The notes below the pieces were generated by a model, which was given only the letters and a program-made list of their open reading frames with translations, was not told the origin of the DNA and ran no database searches. Shown in pieces: positions 35,970-44,836 of a stretch of DNA of 64,000 nucleotides. Every line of letters starts with the position of its first letter. Position 1 is the stretch's first letter. The stretch spans positions 186,001-250,000 of the forward strand of contig NZ_JAGGLD010000001.1 of the NCBI RefSeq assembly GCF_017874255.1, in the 5' to 3' direction. A program made the translations under genes and the position numbers. The DNA comes from Paenibacillus shirakamiensis (GTDB lineage Bacteria > Bacillota > Bacilli > Paenibacillales > Paenibacillaceae).

Positions 35970-37147
35970 AAACGCCAGGACTGACCAAGCTCCGCGGATC
36001 GGTGACGGTTACAGTACGCGGAGAGCAACTCGAACAATTCATTAATGCATTAGCTAAAGAGCAGATTGAAGTGTGGAATCTTACGCCAATTTCGGTAGAC
36101 CATATGCGGATGGAGATTGTTGTAGCTGATTATTTCCGTCTTCGTCCTCTCTTAAAACGGACAGGCAGTCGTGCTCATGTGGACGGAAGAGCGGGGTTAC
36201 CCTTTTTTTGGAACCAAATGTATAGACGAAAGTGGTTTCTGATTGGGTTTTTATTATTTTGTGCAGGGATGTTTTGCCTAACTTCTTTAGTTTGGGATGT
36301 GGAAGTGAAGGGGAATGTAAAGCTTAATAAAGAAGATATATTGCAAACAGCACGAGAAGAAGGAATCTATCCATTTCAGTGGACTTTTCGTATGCCAGAT
36401 CAGGACAAGCTTTCGAAAGACATGACACGAAGACTGCCGGGAACTTCTTGGGTAGGGGTATCGAGGTCCGGTACAAAAGTGACCATCGAAGTGGTCGAGG
36501 CGGCACAGCCTAAAAATACGGAACTCCTCAGTCCAAGACACTTGATTAGTAAAGCAGATGCTGTAGTAACACACATTTTTGCAGAGCGAGGACAACCTGA
36601 AGTGGGTATACATGATCGTGTGCGTAAGGGGAGCGTTCTAATCACGGGTCAGCAAGGAGATCTTTCGGTTGTAGCCCAAGGTGAAGTAAGAGGAATCGTA
36701 TGGCATGAGTATGACATTGAGAGCCCTTTGGTTCGCAAAGAGTTTGTGTACACTGGGGAGAAGAAAGAGAAAGGCTATCTATACTTTGGAAATACGGCTA
36801 TTCAGGTCTGGGGATATGGCAAAGTGAGCTATGATAAAATGCAGACTTTAACGAGACTTGATCCTTTAACATGGAGATCGTGGAAACTTCCCATTGGATG
36901 GATGTCCGAAAATATTTTGGAAGCTACAGAGATCGAAACTCAGCAAACGATGGAGCAAGCTGCGGCCCGAGGAATGGAAGGGGCTAAGCTTGATATTAAA
37001 GTAAAAAATGGGGCAGATGCTGTAGTTTTGAAACAAAAAATTTTGCATGAGAAGTCAGACAATGGTAAAGTTTATATGAAAGTGCTTTTTGAAGTGGAAC
37101 AGAATATTGCGGAAGAACTTCCGATAGTTCACCATCAAGGAGAATGA
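35966..37147 (+). CDS. yqfD: Sporulation protein YqfD
   Basis: YqfD is a 393-residue membrane protein made in sporulation and found next to yqfC in endospore formers. A single strong membrane helix lies at about 90-110, with an N-terminal cytoplasmic part (about 1-85) and a larger outside domain, probably in the intermembrane space of the engulfed forespore. The outside domain has a POTRA-like start (VKGNVKLNKEDILQTAREEG). The start overlaps yqfC by 4 bases. No catalytic motif is visible. It is co-transcribed with yqfC, with phoH 7 bases downstream. Confidence 0.93.
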   Translation: MKTPGLTKLRGSVTVTVRGEQLEQFINALAKEQIEVWNLTPISVDHMRMEIVVADYFRLRPLLKRTGSRAHVDGRAGLPFFWNQMYRRKWFLIGFLLFCAGMFCLTSLVWDVEVKGNVKLNKEDILQTAREEGIYPFQWTFRMPDQDKLSKDMTRRLPGTSWVGVSRSGTKVTIEVVEAAQPKNTELLSPRHLISKADAVVTHIFAERGQPEVGIHDRVRKGSVLITGQQGDLSVVAQGEVRGIVWHEYDIESPLVRKEFVYTGEKKEKGYLYFGNTAIQVWGYGKVSYDKMQTLTRLDPLTWRSWKLPIGWMSENILEATEIETQQTMEQAAARGMEGAKLDIKVKNGADAVVLKQKILHEKSDNGKVYMKVLFEVEQNIAEELPIVHHQGE

Positions 37148-37154
37148 GGCTAAT

Positions 37155-38120
37155 TTGTCAGAGCAAATGATCAGTACCAAAATCCCCCTGCCTAGTGCAG
37201 CGGAAGGCTTATCTTTATTCGGACCTCAGGATATTTTTCTGAAGCGAGTAGAAGAGCATATTCAAGTTCAGGTATTATTTAGAGAATCAGAGATAACAAT
37301 TAAGGGCGAGAGCCGTCAAGTAGAGTCTGCGCAGCAGTTATTTGATGTTCTATTACAGCTCATTCGGAATGGATATGTGTTAACCGAGCGAGATATACTC
37401 TATGCGATTGATTTAGCGCTAGAACTTCGAGCCGATCAGTTACTTGATTTATATAAAGGTGAAATCGCCGTAACTTATCGTGGTAAGCCTATACGGGTGA
37501 AGACCATCGGACAGAAACATTATGTTACGACAATCAAGAAAAGGGACATTGTCTTCGGCATTGGACCCGCAGGTACAGGTAAGACTTATTTGGCCGTCGT
37601 ACTGGCTATAGCCGCGCTTAAGGAAGGTACTGCGAAGAAGATTGTGCTTACCCGGCCGGCTGTGGAAGCAGGCGAAAGTCTAGGGTTCCTCCCTGGTGAT
37701 CTTCAGGAGAAAGTTGACCCCTATTTGCGGCCATTATATGATGCCCTCTATGATGTGATGGGACAAGATCAGGTCGCTAAAGCTTTGGAGCGAGGAATTA
37801 TTGAAATTGCTCCGCTTGCTTACATGCGGGGAAGAACGCTTGATGACTCTTTTATTATCTTAGACGAAGCGCAGAATACGACACCGGAACAAATGAAAAT
37901 GTTTTTGACGCGTCTAGGGTTTGGTTCGAAGATGGTCATTACCGGAGATGTTACTCAGATTGACCTTCCTCGAGGAAAAAAATCTGGTCTCGTAGAAGCG
38001 AAGTCGATTCTTCGCAATATTAATGAGATTGGATTTGTATATTTTGATGAATCCGATGTGGTTCGTCATTCCCTAGTACAGAAAATTATTGTTGCTTATG
38101 AGAAGGCCTCGGAGAGCTAA
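37155..38120 (+). CDS. PhoH family ATPase (PhoH-like)
   Basis: This is a 321-residue P-loop protein of the PhoH/YlaK type, usually linked to phosphate stress and possibly to RNA metabolism, since it lies next to ybeY in most bacteria. An N-terminal region (about 30-110) precedes Walker A GPAGTGKT at 137-144 and Walker B IILDEAQN. The TTG start at 37155 is 7 bases after yqfD; AAGGAGAATGAG lies ahead of it. An ATG at 37167 is an alternative. The phoH-pgpH-ybeY order is the same as in B. subtilis. Enzymatic activity beyond ATP binding is not established from sequence. Confidence 0.92.
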   Translation: MSEQMISTKIPLPSAAEGLSLFGPQDIFLKRVEEHIQVQVLFRESEITIKGESRQVESAQQLFDVLLQLIRNGYVLTERDILYAIDLALELRADQLLDLYKGEIAVTYRGKPIRVKTIGQKHYVTTIKKRDIVFGIGPAGTGKTYLAVVLAIAALKEGTAKKIVLTRPAVEAGESLGFLPGDLQEKVDPYLRPLYDALYDVMGQDQVAKALERGIIEIAPLAYMRGRTLDDSFIILDEAQNTTPEQMKMFLTRLGFGSKMVITGDVTQIDLPRGKKSGLVEAKSILRNINEIGFVYFDESDVVRHSLVQKIIVAYEKASES

Positions 38121-38180
38121 AAGAAGCCTTGAGGTTAAGAGCGACCGTTCCCATTCCCATCTAACGAGAGATCTACACTT

Positions 38181-40508
38181 ATGTTCAGGTACTTTCAAAG
38201 GATAGAGAGGGCTGTTAATTCGATGACCTCGAAAGAAACGCCGAAAGGCAGCGCACTTCATACGAAGACGGCAGGATGGAAGCATAGCGTACCTGTACGC
38301 TATGTTCTGTTTTTGCTGTTTATTATTGTGTTCTATGTTAGTATGTCGCCCCAGCTTCTTCCAGAGCGCTACGATATTGTGGTCGGGCAGCCTAGTGAAA
38401 AAGAAATCCTTGCACCCGTCCAGCTTCCCAATACTAAGGCTACGTTAAAAGCTCAAGAGCAGGCGGCAGAACGTCAGAAGAACAGTTACCGTATTATAAC
38501 GGTTCGTAATGAACAGATAATTAATCAATTGTTAGATCGCATCTTACGTCTGAATCAAGATGATCAAGTGGGTGTGATGGACAAACGTGCCATTTACCGG
38601 CAGGAAATTCCTGTCAAGGTACAAGATTATGTCCAGAATTTTATCCAGAACAATCAGTTCAATTACGGTGAGAAGTTACTCAAAGAATTAGAGGACGAGA
38701 CAAGTAAGCAGGCGTATCATGTATCGGAAGAGACATATATTAAGCTCCCAAGCATTACACCGGATACGATTAACAAAATGAGACCTGTTGTTACTGATAT
38801 TGTGCAACGGTTGATGAGCGACCAGATTATGGATGCGCAAGCCGTACGTGTAAAAGTGGCTGAGCTGGTTAGCTCTAGTTCTATTGATAGCCGCGTATCC
38901 CGAGAAGTGGCTCAAGAACTTATACGCCTTGTGATTACGCCGAACAAGTTTTTGGACGAAGAGGCTACAACTGCTGCTAAAGTTCAAGCCAGAGAAAGTA
39001 CGCCTCCTGTATATATTAAGCAAGGGGATATATTGGTCAACAAAGGGGACCGAATCACGGAGGAAATGTATGCTCTTCTGAATGAGAATGGTCTACTTAA
39101 GGATGAAGTGAACTACTGGCCCCAATTGGGTCTATTCCTGCTATCGGCCCTGTTAGGATTTGGTCTTGTCATGTATATGAGACAATCCGAAGGAGCGGCG
39201 AGATTTAAGTATAATAACGTACAGTTACTTATGCTTCTACTCATTTGTACGATTACGATTGTATTCATGCACGTCGTACACTTTGTGCAAACACCGCAGC
39301 GAAGTTATATGGGTTACCTTGCTCCTGTAGCCATAGGAGCGATGTTGATTACGCTATTAATCGATATTCCGCTGGCTTACTTTAGTTCTATCGTGCTTGG
39401 CATTATAGCAAGTATTGTACTCAATACGCATCAAGGACAAGTGTTTGATTTTTACTTTGGATTTTTTGCTATGGTAATCTCCTTTGTATCTATCTTTGCT
39501 ATCCACCGAGCAAGTCAGCGTTCAACCATTCTCAAAGCAGGTTTCATGGTATGTTTATTCGGTGCATTGTCTGTATTTACGTTAGTTCTTCTTAATAATA
39601 ATGGTTGGAATCAGACAAATACATTGTATGCCGTCGGTTGTGCGCTTGCGGGCGGATTACTGACTTCCATTTTGGTAGTAGGATTAATGCCATTTTTTGA
39701 AGCAACATTTGGAATTATGTCCGCGCTAAAATTAGTGGAATTGTCTAATCCGAATCACCCTTTACTTCGTAAATTACTAACGGAGACACCGGGAACTTAT
39801 CATCATAGCGTTATGGTCGGTAATCTGTCTGAAGCAGCGGCAGAAGCCATTGGAGCGAATGGTCTACTATGTCGTGTAGGTTCGTATTATCATGATATTG
39901 GCAAAACGAAGCGCCCTAGCTATTTCATAGAGAATCAGAACAATATGGAGAATCCGCATGATTTTATAGATCCGAAGCTCAGCAAGTCCATTATCGTCGC
40001 CCACGCGCGGGACGGTGTGGAAATGTTGAAAGATTACAAATTGCCTAAGCCTATTCGTGATATTGCTGAGCAGCATCATGGCACCACGTTCCTGCATTTC
40101 TTCTACCACAAAGCTATGAAGCAAGCGGAAGAGCAAGGAATTGAACCCGAATTTACGGAGGATGATTTTCGTTATCCGGGACCGAATGCCCAGTCGAAGG
40201 AAGCGGCTGTGGTCGGCATAGCAGATAGTGTAGAGGCAGCAGTACGTTCCTTGCGAAAGCCTACAGTGGAACAGGTCGAGACGATGATCGAGAAAATTAT
40301 AAAAAACCGTCTGGATGATCATCAATTCAATGAGTGTGATCTCACGATGCGGGAATTAGATATAGTTGCGCAGACTCTCAAAGAGACCGTGATGGGTATA
40401 TTTCATTCTCGAATAGAGTATCCAGAAGAGGTTAAGAAACCAAAGCTTATTCATGATAACGACAAGGGGCGTGAAGTCAATGAGTCTACAACTAGCGTGG
40501 AGCAATGA
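38181..40508 (+). CDS. pgpH: Cyclic di-AMP phosphodiesterase PgpH (7TMR-HD family)
   Basis: PgpH degrades the essential second messenger c-di-AMP. The 775 residues comprise an N-terminal helix (about 41-57), a large outside 7TMR-HDED domain (about 65-295), seven membrane helices (about 310-500), and a cytoplasmic HD phosphohydrolase with TYHHSVMVGNL and the metal ligands HDIGKTKRP (His-Asp near 571-572). The start is uncertain: the ATG at 38181 has only GAGAG upstream, while the in-frame ATG at 38223 (MTSKETPKG) follows GAGAGGG and would remove 14 residues. ybeY overlaps its 3' end by 29 bases. Confidence 0.93.
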   Translation: MFRYFQRIERAVNSMTSKETPKGSALHTKTAGWKHSVPVRYVLFLLFIIVFYVSMSPQLLPERYDIVVGQPSEKEILAPVQLPNTKATLKAQEQAAERQKNSYRIITVRNEQIINQLLDRILRLNQDDQVGVMDKRAIYRQEIPVKVQDYVQNFIQNNQFNYGEKLLKELEDETSKQAYHVSEETYIKLPSITPDTINKMRPVVTDIVQRLMSDQIMDAQAVRVKVAELVSSSSIDSRVSREVAQELIRLVITPNKFLDEEATTAAKVQARESTPPVYIKQGDILVNKGDRITEEMYALLNENGLLKDEVNYWPQLGLFLLSALLGFGLVMYMRQSEGAARFKYNNVQLLMLLLICTITIVFMHVVHFVQTPQRSYMGYLAPVAIGAMLITLLIDIPLAYFSSIVLGIIASIVLNTHQGQVFDFYFGFFAMVISFVSIFAIHRASQRSTILKAGFMVCLFGALSVFTLVLLNNNGWNQTNTLYAVGCALAGGLLTSILVVGLMPFFEATFGIMSALKLVELSNPNHPLLRKLLTETPGTYHHSVMVGNLSEAAAEAIGANGLLCRVGSYYHDIGKTKRPSYFIENQNNMENPHDFIDPKLSKSIIVAHARDGVEMLKDYKLPKPIRDIAEQHHGTTFLHFFYHKAMKQAEEQGIEPEFTEDDFRYPGPNAQSKEAAVVGIADSVEAAVRSLRKPTVEQVETMIEKIIKNRLDDHQFNECDLTMRELDIVAQTLKETVMGIFHSRIEYPEEVKKPKLIHDNDKGREVNESTTSVEQ

Positions 40509-40977
40509 ACAGGAAGAATACGAAATCAGTGAATCGTTGATTGCTTTGTTGGAGTCGGCTTTGGATAAAGCTGCGGCAGTTGAAGGTATTGAAGAGGGTG
40601 AGATTGCGCTCACATTTGTAAATAATCAAGCTATCCATGAGTTAAATAAGGAATATCGAAATATTGATCGTCCTACAGATGTGCTGTCCTTTGCCATGAA
40701 TGATACGGTAGATGAAGATCTCGACATTGTATACATTCTAGAAGAAGGGCAGCAATTGGAAGGTATTCCTGATATGCTTGGGGATATTATAATCTCTGTG
40801 GAGCGTGCGAAGGAGCAGAGTGTAGAATATGGTCACTCTCTGGAGCGAGAAATTGGTTTTTTGTTCGTGCATGGTTTCCTTCATTTGCTTGGCTATGACC
40901 ATCAAGATGAGCCAAGTGAAGCAGAAATGATGGGGAAACAAGAAGCAGTTCTGGCACAGGTTGGCTTGATTCGCTGA
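40480..40977 (+). CDS. ybeY: Endoribonuclease YbeY (16S rRNA maturation)
   Basis: YbeY is a single-strand endoribonuclease needed for 16S rRNA 3' processing and ribosome quality control. The zinc motif H-x3-H-x5-H is seen as HGFLHLLGYDH at about 131-141. The ATG at 40480 (MSLQLAWSNEQ) follows AAGGGGCGTG and gives 165 residues, the expected length; an earlier in-frame ATG at 40453 lies further inside pgpH. It overlaps pgpH by 29 bases and dgkA by one base, so the three are one transcript. Era follows later, a common functional grouping. Confidence 0.95.
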   Translation: MSLQLAWSNEQEEYEISESLIALLESALDKAAAVEGIEEGEIALTFVNNQAIHELNKEYRNIDRPTDVLSFAMNDTVDEDLDIVYILEEGQQLEGIPDMLGDIIISVERAKEQSVEYGHSLEREIGFLFVHGFLHLLGYDHQDEPSEAEMMGKQEAVLAQVGLIR

Positions 40978-41354
40978 TGAAGAAGGATGAGCGATGGATT
41001 TGGACCTTCCGGTATGCCTGGGAAGGCATTCGATATGGTATAAGAACCCAGCGTAATCTGCGTATTCATCTAGTATGCGCCCTGCTGGCGGCCGGAGCGG
41101 CCGCCTTTTTCCATTTATCACTGATGAAATGGGCTATCCTCATCTTAATTATTTCCCTGGTAATAGCCGCCGAATTAGTGAATACTGCTATAGAGGCTGT
41201 TGTGGACATGGTCTCTCCGGACTACCACCCTCTGGCGAAGGTGGCGAAAGACACCGCTGCAGGTGCGGTCCTTGTCTGCGCTATTGCTTCTGTATTCATC
41301 GCATTATGCCTGTTCTTCCATCCCGTTATCTATTTTTTCAAGTATAATAGCTAG
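40977..41354 (+). CDS. dgkA: Diacylglycerol kinase family protein (undecaprenol kinase)
   Basis: This 125-residue membrane protein has three helices. The DgkA signature is present: AAELVNTAIEAVVDMVSPD followed by H and AKDTAAGAVL. In Gram-positive bacteria this family phosphorylates undecaprenol to feed the lipid carrier pool for wall synthesis. Its ATG shares a base with the ybeY stop (TGATG). In B. subtilis cdd lies next and then era; here cdd is absent and a structured non-coding stretch takes its place. Confidence 0.93.
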   Translation: MKKDERWIWTFRYAWEGIRYGIRTQRNLRIHLVCALLAAGAAAFFHLSLMKWAILILIISLVIAAELVNTAIEAVVDMVSPDYHPLAKVAKDTAAGAVLVCAIASVFIALCLFFHPVIYFFKYNS

Positions 41355-41387
41355 TACTAGGTTAAGAAACCAGTAACAATGTCTCTA

Positions 41388-41600
41388 TATAATTTAAGGT
41401 GCATCCTGTAGGGACAGCCCGCCAAGCAGAACAATAGGTAAACACCGCAACCGCAACACATTCCAGCGGATTCCGCAGAGATAGAAGTGATCCTACTCTA
41501 ATCTATCTCGTGTGCACTTACCATCCTCTAATCGCCAATTACTGGGTGTCCAGAGGGCGAAGCCTTTTGGGGCCATCTCTAAGCAGGGAGGGCCCCAGAG
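41388..41600 (+). ncRNA. Candidate structured leader or small RNA upstream of era
   Basis: A TATAAT at 41388-41393 would start transcription near 41400, although I see no good -35. From there a closing stem joins AAGGTGCA (41396-41403) with TGCACTT (41513-41519). Inside are hairpins CTGT-AGGG-ACAG (41406-41417), GCGG-ATT-CCGC (41466-41476) and a perfect 8-bp stem GAGATAGA/TCTATCTC (41478-41485/41502-41509). Downstream is a 12-bp GC-rich hairpin (41569-41580/41585-41596) with one mismatch and no T-run. No coding potential is evident and I do not recognise a known riboswitch class. It may be a long era leader or a separate RNA. Confidence 0.4.
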
Positions 41601-41639
41601 TATATGTAATTCAAAATTGAAAGAAGGAACAACTTAACT

Positions 41640-42536
41640 ATGCCGAAATTCAAATCAGGTTTTGTCGCAATCGTAGGACGCCCTAATGTAGGGAAATCGA
41701 CACTCATGAATCATGTGATTGGTCAGAAAATTGCGATTATGTCAGACAAGCCTCAAACTACAAGAAACAAAATTCACGGAGTGTATACGACGCAAGATAT
41801 GCAGATCGTTTTTCTAGATACTCCGGGTATTCATAAACGGCAATCCAAGCTAGGCGATTTCATGAACCAAACTGCTTTTAATACGTTTGGTGAAGTGGAG
41901 GCCGTTTTATTTTTAGCAGATGCATCTGAAGGTTTTGGTGGGGGCGACCGATTTATCATTGAGCGTCTGAAAAATGTGAACACTCCTGTCATTCTCATCT
42001 TGAACAAAATTGATAAAATTCAACCTGATGAGCTACTACCGATGATTGATGAATACCGTAAACGCAATGATTTTGCAGAGATCATTCCGATTTCGGCTAA
42101 GCTTGGAAGTAATGTCGATACGTTACTCCAACAAATCTCTAAATATTTGCCTGAAGGGCCCAAGTATTATCCGGACGATCAAATCACGGACCACCCAGAG
42201 CAGTTCGTCTGTGCAGAGCTAATCCGTGAGAAAATTCTTATTAATACCCGAGAAGAGGTGCCTCACTCTATCGCCGTCACGATTGAAGATATGAAGGTAC
42301 AGGATAATGGAGTGGTTCATATCTCAGCCGTGATTTTTGTAGAACGGGATTCTCAAAAGGGCATTATTATAGGCAAGCAAGGAGCGCTTCTTAAAGAAGT
42401 AGGTCGCTTAGCTAGACATGATATTGAGAATTTACTAGGTTCCAAAATTTTCTTGGAGTTATGGGTTAAAGTTAAGAAAGATTGGCGCAACCAAGACAGG
42501 GTTCTAAAAGATCTAGGTTTCCATAAAAACTCATAA
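41640..42536 (+). CDS. era: GTPase Era
   Basis: Era is an essential GTPase that binds the 3' end of 16S rRNA and checks 30S assembly. The 298 residues hold G1 GRPNVGKST at 13-21, DTPGIHK (G3), NKIDKI (G4) and a C-terminal KH domain with [19 protein letters not shown] lies about 11 bases ahead of the ATG. It follows a roughly 285-base non-coding stretch and is followed by yqzL and recO, the usual order. Confidence 0.97.
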   Translation: MPKFKSGFVAIVGRPNVGKSTLMNHVIGQKIAIMSDKPQTTRNKIHGVYTTQDMQIVFLDTPGIHKRQSKLGDFMNQTAFNTFGEVEAVLFLADASEGFGGGDRFIIERLKNVNTPVILILNKIDKIQPDELLPMIDEYRKRNDFAEIIPISAKLGSNVDTLLQQISKYLPEGPKYYPDDQITDHPEQFVCAELIREKILINTREEVPHSIAVTIEDMKVQDNGVVHISAVIFVERDSQKGIIIGKQGALLKEVGRLARHDIENLLGSKIFLELWVKVKKDWRNQDRVLKDLGFHKNS

Positions 42537-42642
42537 TATGCTGTAGCTTCAATGGGAGTTATTGCATCGCATAGTTCAAAGCGCAGCGCACATCCTACTC
42601 TTGTACGATCAAGTATCCATGTTCAAAGAGAGGATGAGCTGT

Positions 42643-42783
42643 ATGCGTGATTTCTCGTGGAACGTTTTTGCGAATAGTGGAGATGTCGATGCTTATATGT
42701 TGTACAAAGAGGTTAGTGATCCTTCGGAAAAGGAACCACTAGCTCAGAATGAAATGATCCTGGAAGAAGAGGCAATTATCTGA
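42643..42783 (+). CDS. yqzL: YqzL family small protein (46 aa)
   Basis: This is a small protein of 46 residues starting MRDFSWNVFANSGDVDAYML, with an acidic tail. It resembles YqzL, which lies between era and recO in Bacillus. The frame is open upstream to 42562, but the ATG at 42643 has GAGAGG ahead of it and gives the family N-terminus (M-x-DF-W-x-VF). There is no membrane segment. Its function is unknown; its constant position suggests translational linkage to recO, whose start is 31 bases downstream. Confidence 0.82.
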   Translation: MRDFSWNVFANSGDVDAYMLYKEVSDPSEKEPLAQNEMILEEEAII

Positions 42784-42814
42784 CCCTCATCTCCAGGAGA
42801 TCTGGAGGAGCGTC

Positions 42815-43564
42815 ATGCTGTATAGACTGGAAGGAATCGTCATTCGCAGCATGGATTATGGAGAGAGCAACAAGATCATTACTTTGTGCACCGAATCCCA
42901 TGGCAAAATTGGTGTTCTTGTCAAAGGAGCCAAAAAATTAAAAAGTCGCCATGCTGCGTTAACTCAGTTGTTTACGGATGCGGAATACTTGTTCTATCGT
43001 CAAGGGACCGGTTTGGGTAACTTGAACCAAGGTGAAATTCTAGAGTCTCACCATCTTTTACGTGAAGATCTGAACTTAACGGCATATGCTTCATATGCCT
43101 GTGAGTTATTAGATCGTACGCTGCAAGATGAAGAAGTGGGATCGTTCTGGTTCCATCAGCTAAAGGCTTGTCTAGAAGCATTATCTTCGGGAAAAGATAT
43201 TCAAATTACAATCCATTTGTTCGAACTGAAAGTGCTTCAGGCAGCGGGTTATGCTCCGGTCTTCGAGTCATGTGTCTCCTGTAGTAGAGACGAAGTCACA
43301 GAAATGATTAGCCCAAGGCTAGGAGGCGCACTATGTCCACGATGCAAACATCTAGATCCTGCGGCGATACGAGTGTCTGCGGGGACATTAAAGCTGCTTC
43401 AATTGTTAGTAAAGATTGATCTAAGACGCCTAGGTAACATCAGTGTAAAAGATACAACCAAGGCAGAAATGAAAACAATCATGCGCGCGTTCATGGACAT
43501 GCAGTTAGGGCACAACTTGAAATCCCAACGCTTTATTGATCAATTAGATCAATTCAAAGCTTGA
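42815..43564 (+). CDS. recO: DNA repair protein RecO
   Basis: RecO works with RecR to load RecA onto SSB-coated DNA. The 249 residues consist of an N-terminal OB-fold (about 1-80), a helical domain and a zinc finger with C153-x2-C156 and C174-x2-C177 (CVSC and CPRC). All four cysteines are present. CTGGAGGAGC precedes the ATG. It is co-directional with era and yqzL. The next gene (glyQ) has a separate promoter and T-box. Confidence 0.95.
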   Translation: MLYRLEGIVIRSMDYGESNKIITLCTESHGKIGVLVKGAKKLKSRHAALTQLFTDAEYLFYRQGTGLGNLNQGEILESHHLLREDLNLTAYASYACELLDRTLQDEEVGSFWFHQLKACLEALSSGKDIQITIHLFELKVLQAAGYAPVFESCVSCSRDEVTEMISPRLGGALCPRCKHLDPAAIRVSAGTLKLLQLLVKIDLRRLGNISVKDTTKAEMKTIMRAFMDMQLGHNLKSQRFIDQLDQFKA

Positions 43565-43580
43565 ACGGGTATGGATTCAT

Positions 43581-43609
43581 TTGACGTACTATATAAAATC
43601 CTATATTAT
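43581..43609 (+). promoter_or_regulatory. SigA-type promoter of the glyQS T-box transcript
   Basis: TTGACG (43581-43586) and TATTAT (43604-43609) are 17 bases apart, placing the start near 43616, just ahead of T-box stem I. Confidence 0.7.
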
Positions 43610-43611
43610 AA

Positions 43612-43882
43612 AAACAAATTCTCCTCTTGTAGGAGAACATGCGTTGAATGGGAAAGTAATGTATAGCGTTCTTCTAAGTATCAAGCGAATCGGGGATGGT
43701 GGAAGCCTGATAGAATGTCTACATGAACAGGCACCCTGGAGCATGATTAATCGGAAAAGTGGATTCAGCCGAAGGGCTCCGGAGTAATCCGTGAGGGACG
43801 GCAGAATCAAGTAGGGTGGAACCGCGGGATTAGCTCTCGTCCCTACGTCTGTACAGCACAGACGTAGGGACGAGAGCTTTTT
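43612..43882 (+). promoter_or_regulatory. Glycine T-box riboswitch (glyQS leader)
   Basis: The leader senses uncharged tRNA-Gly and lets transcription pass into glyQS when glycine charging is low. The T-box core AGGGTGGAACCGCG is at 43813-43826. Its TGGA (43817-43820) can pair with a UCCA 3' end, matching tRNA-Gly with discriminator U. The specifier loop region TGAACAGGCACCC contains the Gly codon GGC at 43730-43732. The terminator is a 21-bp perfect stem (43832-43852 with 43858-43878) followed by Ts; its 5' arm competes with the antiterminator. It ends 67 bases before glyQ. Confidence 0.93.
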
Positions 43883-43948
43883 GCTGTGCAGAACCCAATA
43901 TTAGGGCAGTCCCGTCCACTGCACCAAGTGACAAGGAGATGGCAAAAA

Positions 43949-44836
43949 ATGAACTTTCAACAAATGATTTTGACCTTGCAACAGTTCTGGGCCAGACATA
44001 ACTGTATTCTTGTACAGCCTTATGACACCGAAAAAGGTGCCGGAACCATGAATCCGATGACGTTTCTAAGATCTTTGGGACCAGAACCTTGGAAAGTAGC
44101 TTATGTAGAACCTTCCCGTCGTCCATCGGATGGACGTTATGGAGAGAATCCGAACCGGTTGTATCAGCATCACCAATTTCAAGTCATTATTAAACCATCC
44201 CCAGATAATATTCAGGAGATCTATTTGGAGAGTCTGAAGGAGCTCGGGATTGATGCGCTGAAGCACGATATTCGTTTTGTTGAAGATAACTGGGAGAATC
44301 CCTCTCTTGGATGCGCAGGACTCGGTTGGGAAGTATGGCTCGATGGAATGGAGATTACCCAGTTCACTTACTTCCAGCAAGTGGGCGGAATCGAGACGAA
44401 TCCAGTAGCCGTAGAGATTACATATGGTATGGAGCGACTGGCTTCCTATATTCAAGATAAAGAGAATGTGTTCGATCTAGAGTGGGTGGAAGGAATTAAT
44501 TACGGAGATGTATTCCAGCAACCTGAATTCGAACATTCCAAATATACGTTTGAAGTATCCGATGCCAAGATGCTGTTCACTTTGTTCAACATGTATGAGC
44601 AAGAAGCGAACAAAGCGATGGAGGAACATTTGGTATTTCCGGCTTATGACTATGTCTTAAAATGTTCCCATACCTTCAATTTGTTGGATGCCCGCGGGGC
44701 GATCAGTGTGACCGAAAGAACAGGTTATATTACGCGTGTGCGTAACTTAGCTAGGCAGGTAGCGGCAACGTTTTTGGAAGAACGCGAGAAGCTAGGCTTC
44801 CCGTTGCTTAAGAAAGGGGATACGAACCATGGCTAA
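43949..44836 (+). CDS. glyQ: Glycine-tRNA ligase, alpha subunit
   Basis: GlyQ is the catalytic subunit of the alpha2-beta2 bacterial glycyl-tRNA synthetase, a class II enzyme. It has 295 residues, with [19 protein letters not shown] at the start and the family motif [13 protein letters not shown], where amino acid and ATP are bound. AAGGAGATGG supports the ATG at 43949; in-frame codons upstream belong to the T-box leader. The glyS start overlaps its end by 8 bases. Expression is controlled by the glycine T-box upstream. Confidence 0.97.
   Translation: MNFQQMILTLQQFWARHNCILVQPYDTEKGAGTMNPMTFLRSLGPEPWKVAYVEPSRRPSDGRYGENPNRLYQHHQFQVIIKPSPDNIQEIYLESLKELGIDALKHDIRFVEDNWENPSLGCAGLGWEVWLDGMEITQFTYFQQVGGIETNPVAVEITYGMERLASYIQDKENVFDLEWVEGINYGDVFQQPEFEHSKYTFEVSDAKMLFTLFNMYEQEANKAMEEHLVFPAYDYVLKCSHTFNLLDARGAISVTERTGYITRVRNLARQVAATFLEEREKLGFPLLKKGDTNHG

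Noticed and set aside
43581..43787. A 68-codon open frame upstream of glyQ
   Set aside because: It lies in the promoter and stem I of the glycine T-box and has no plausible start signal.
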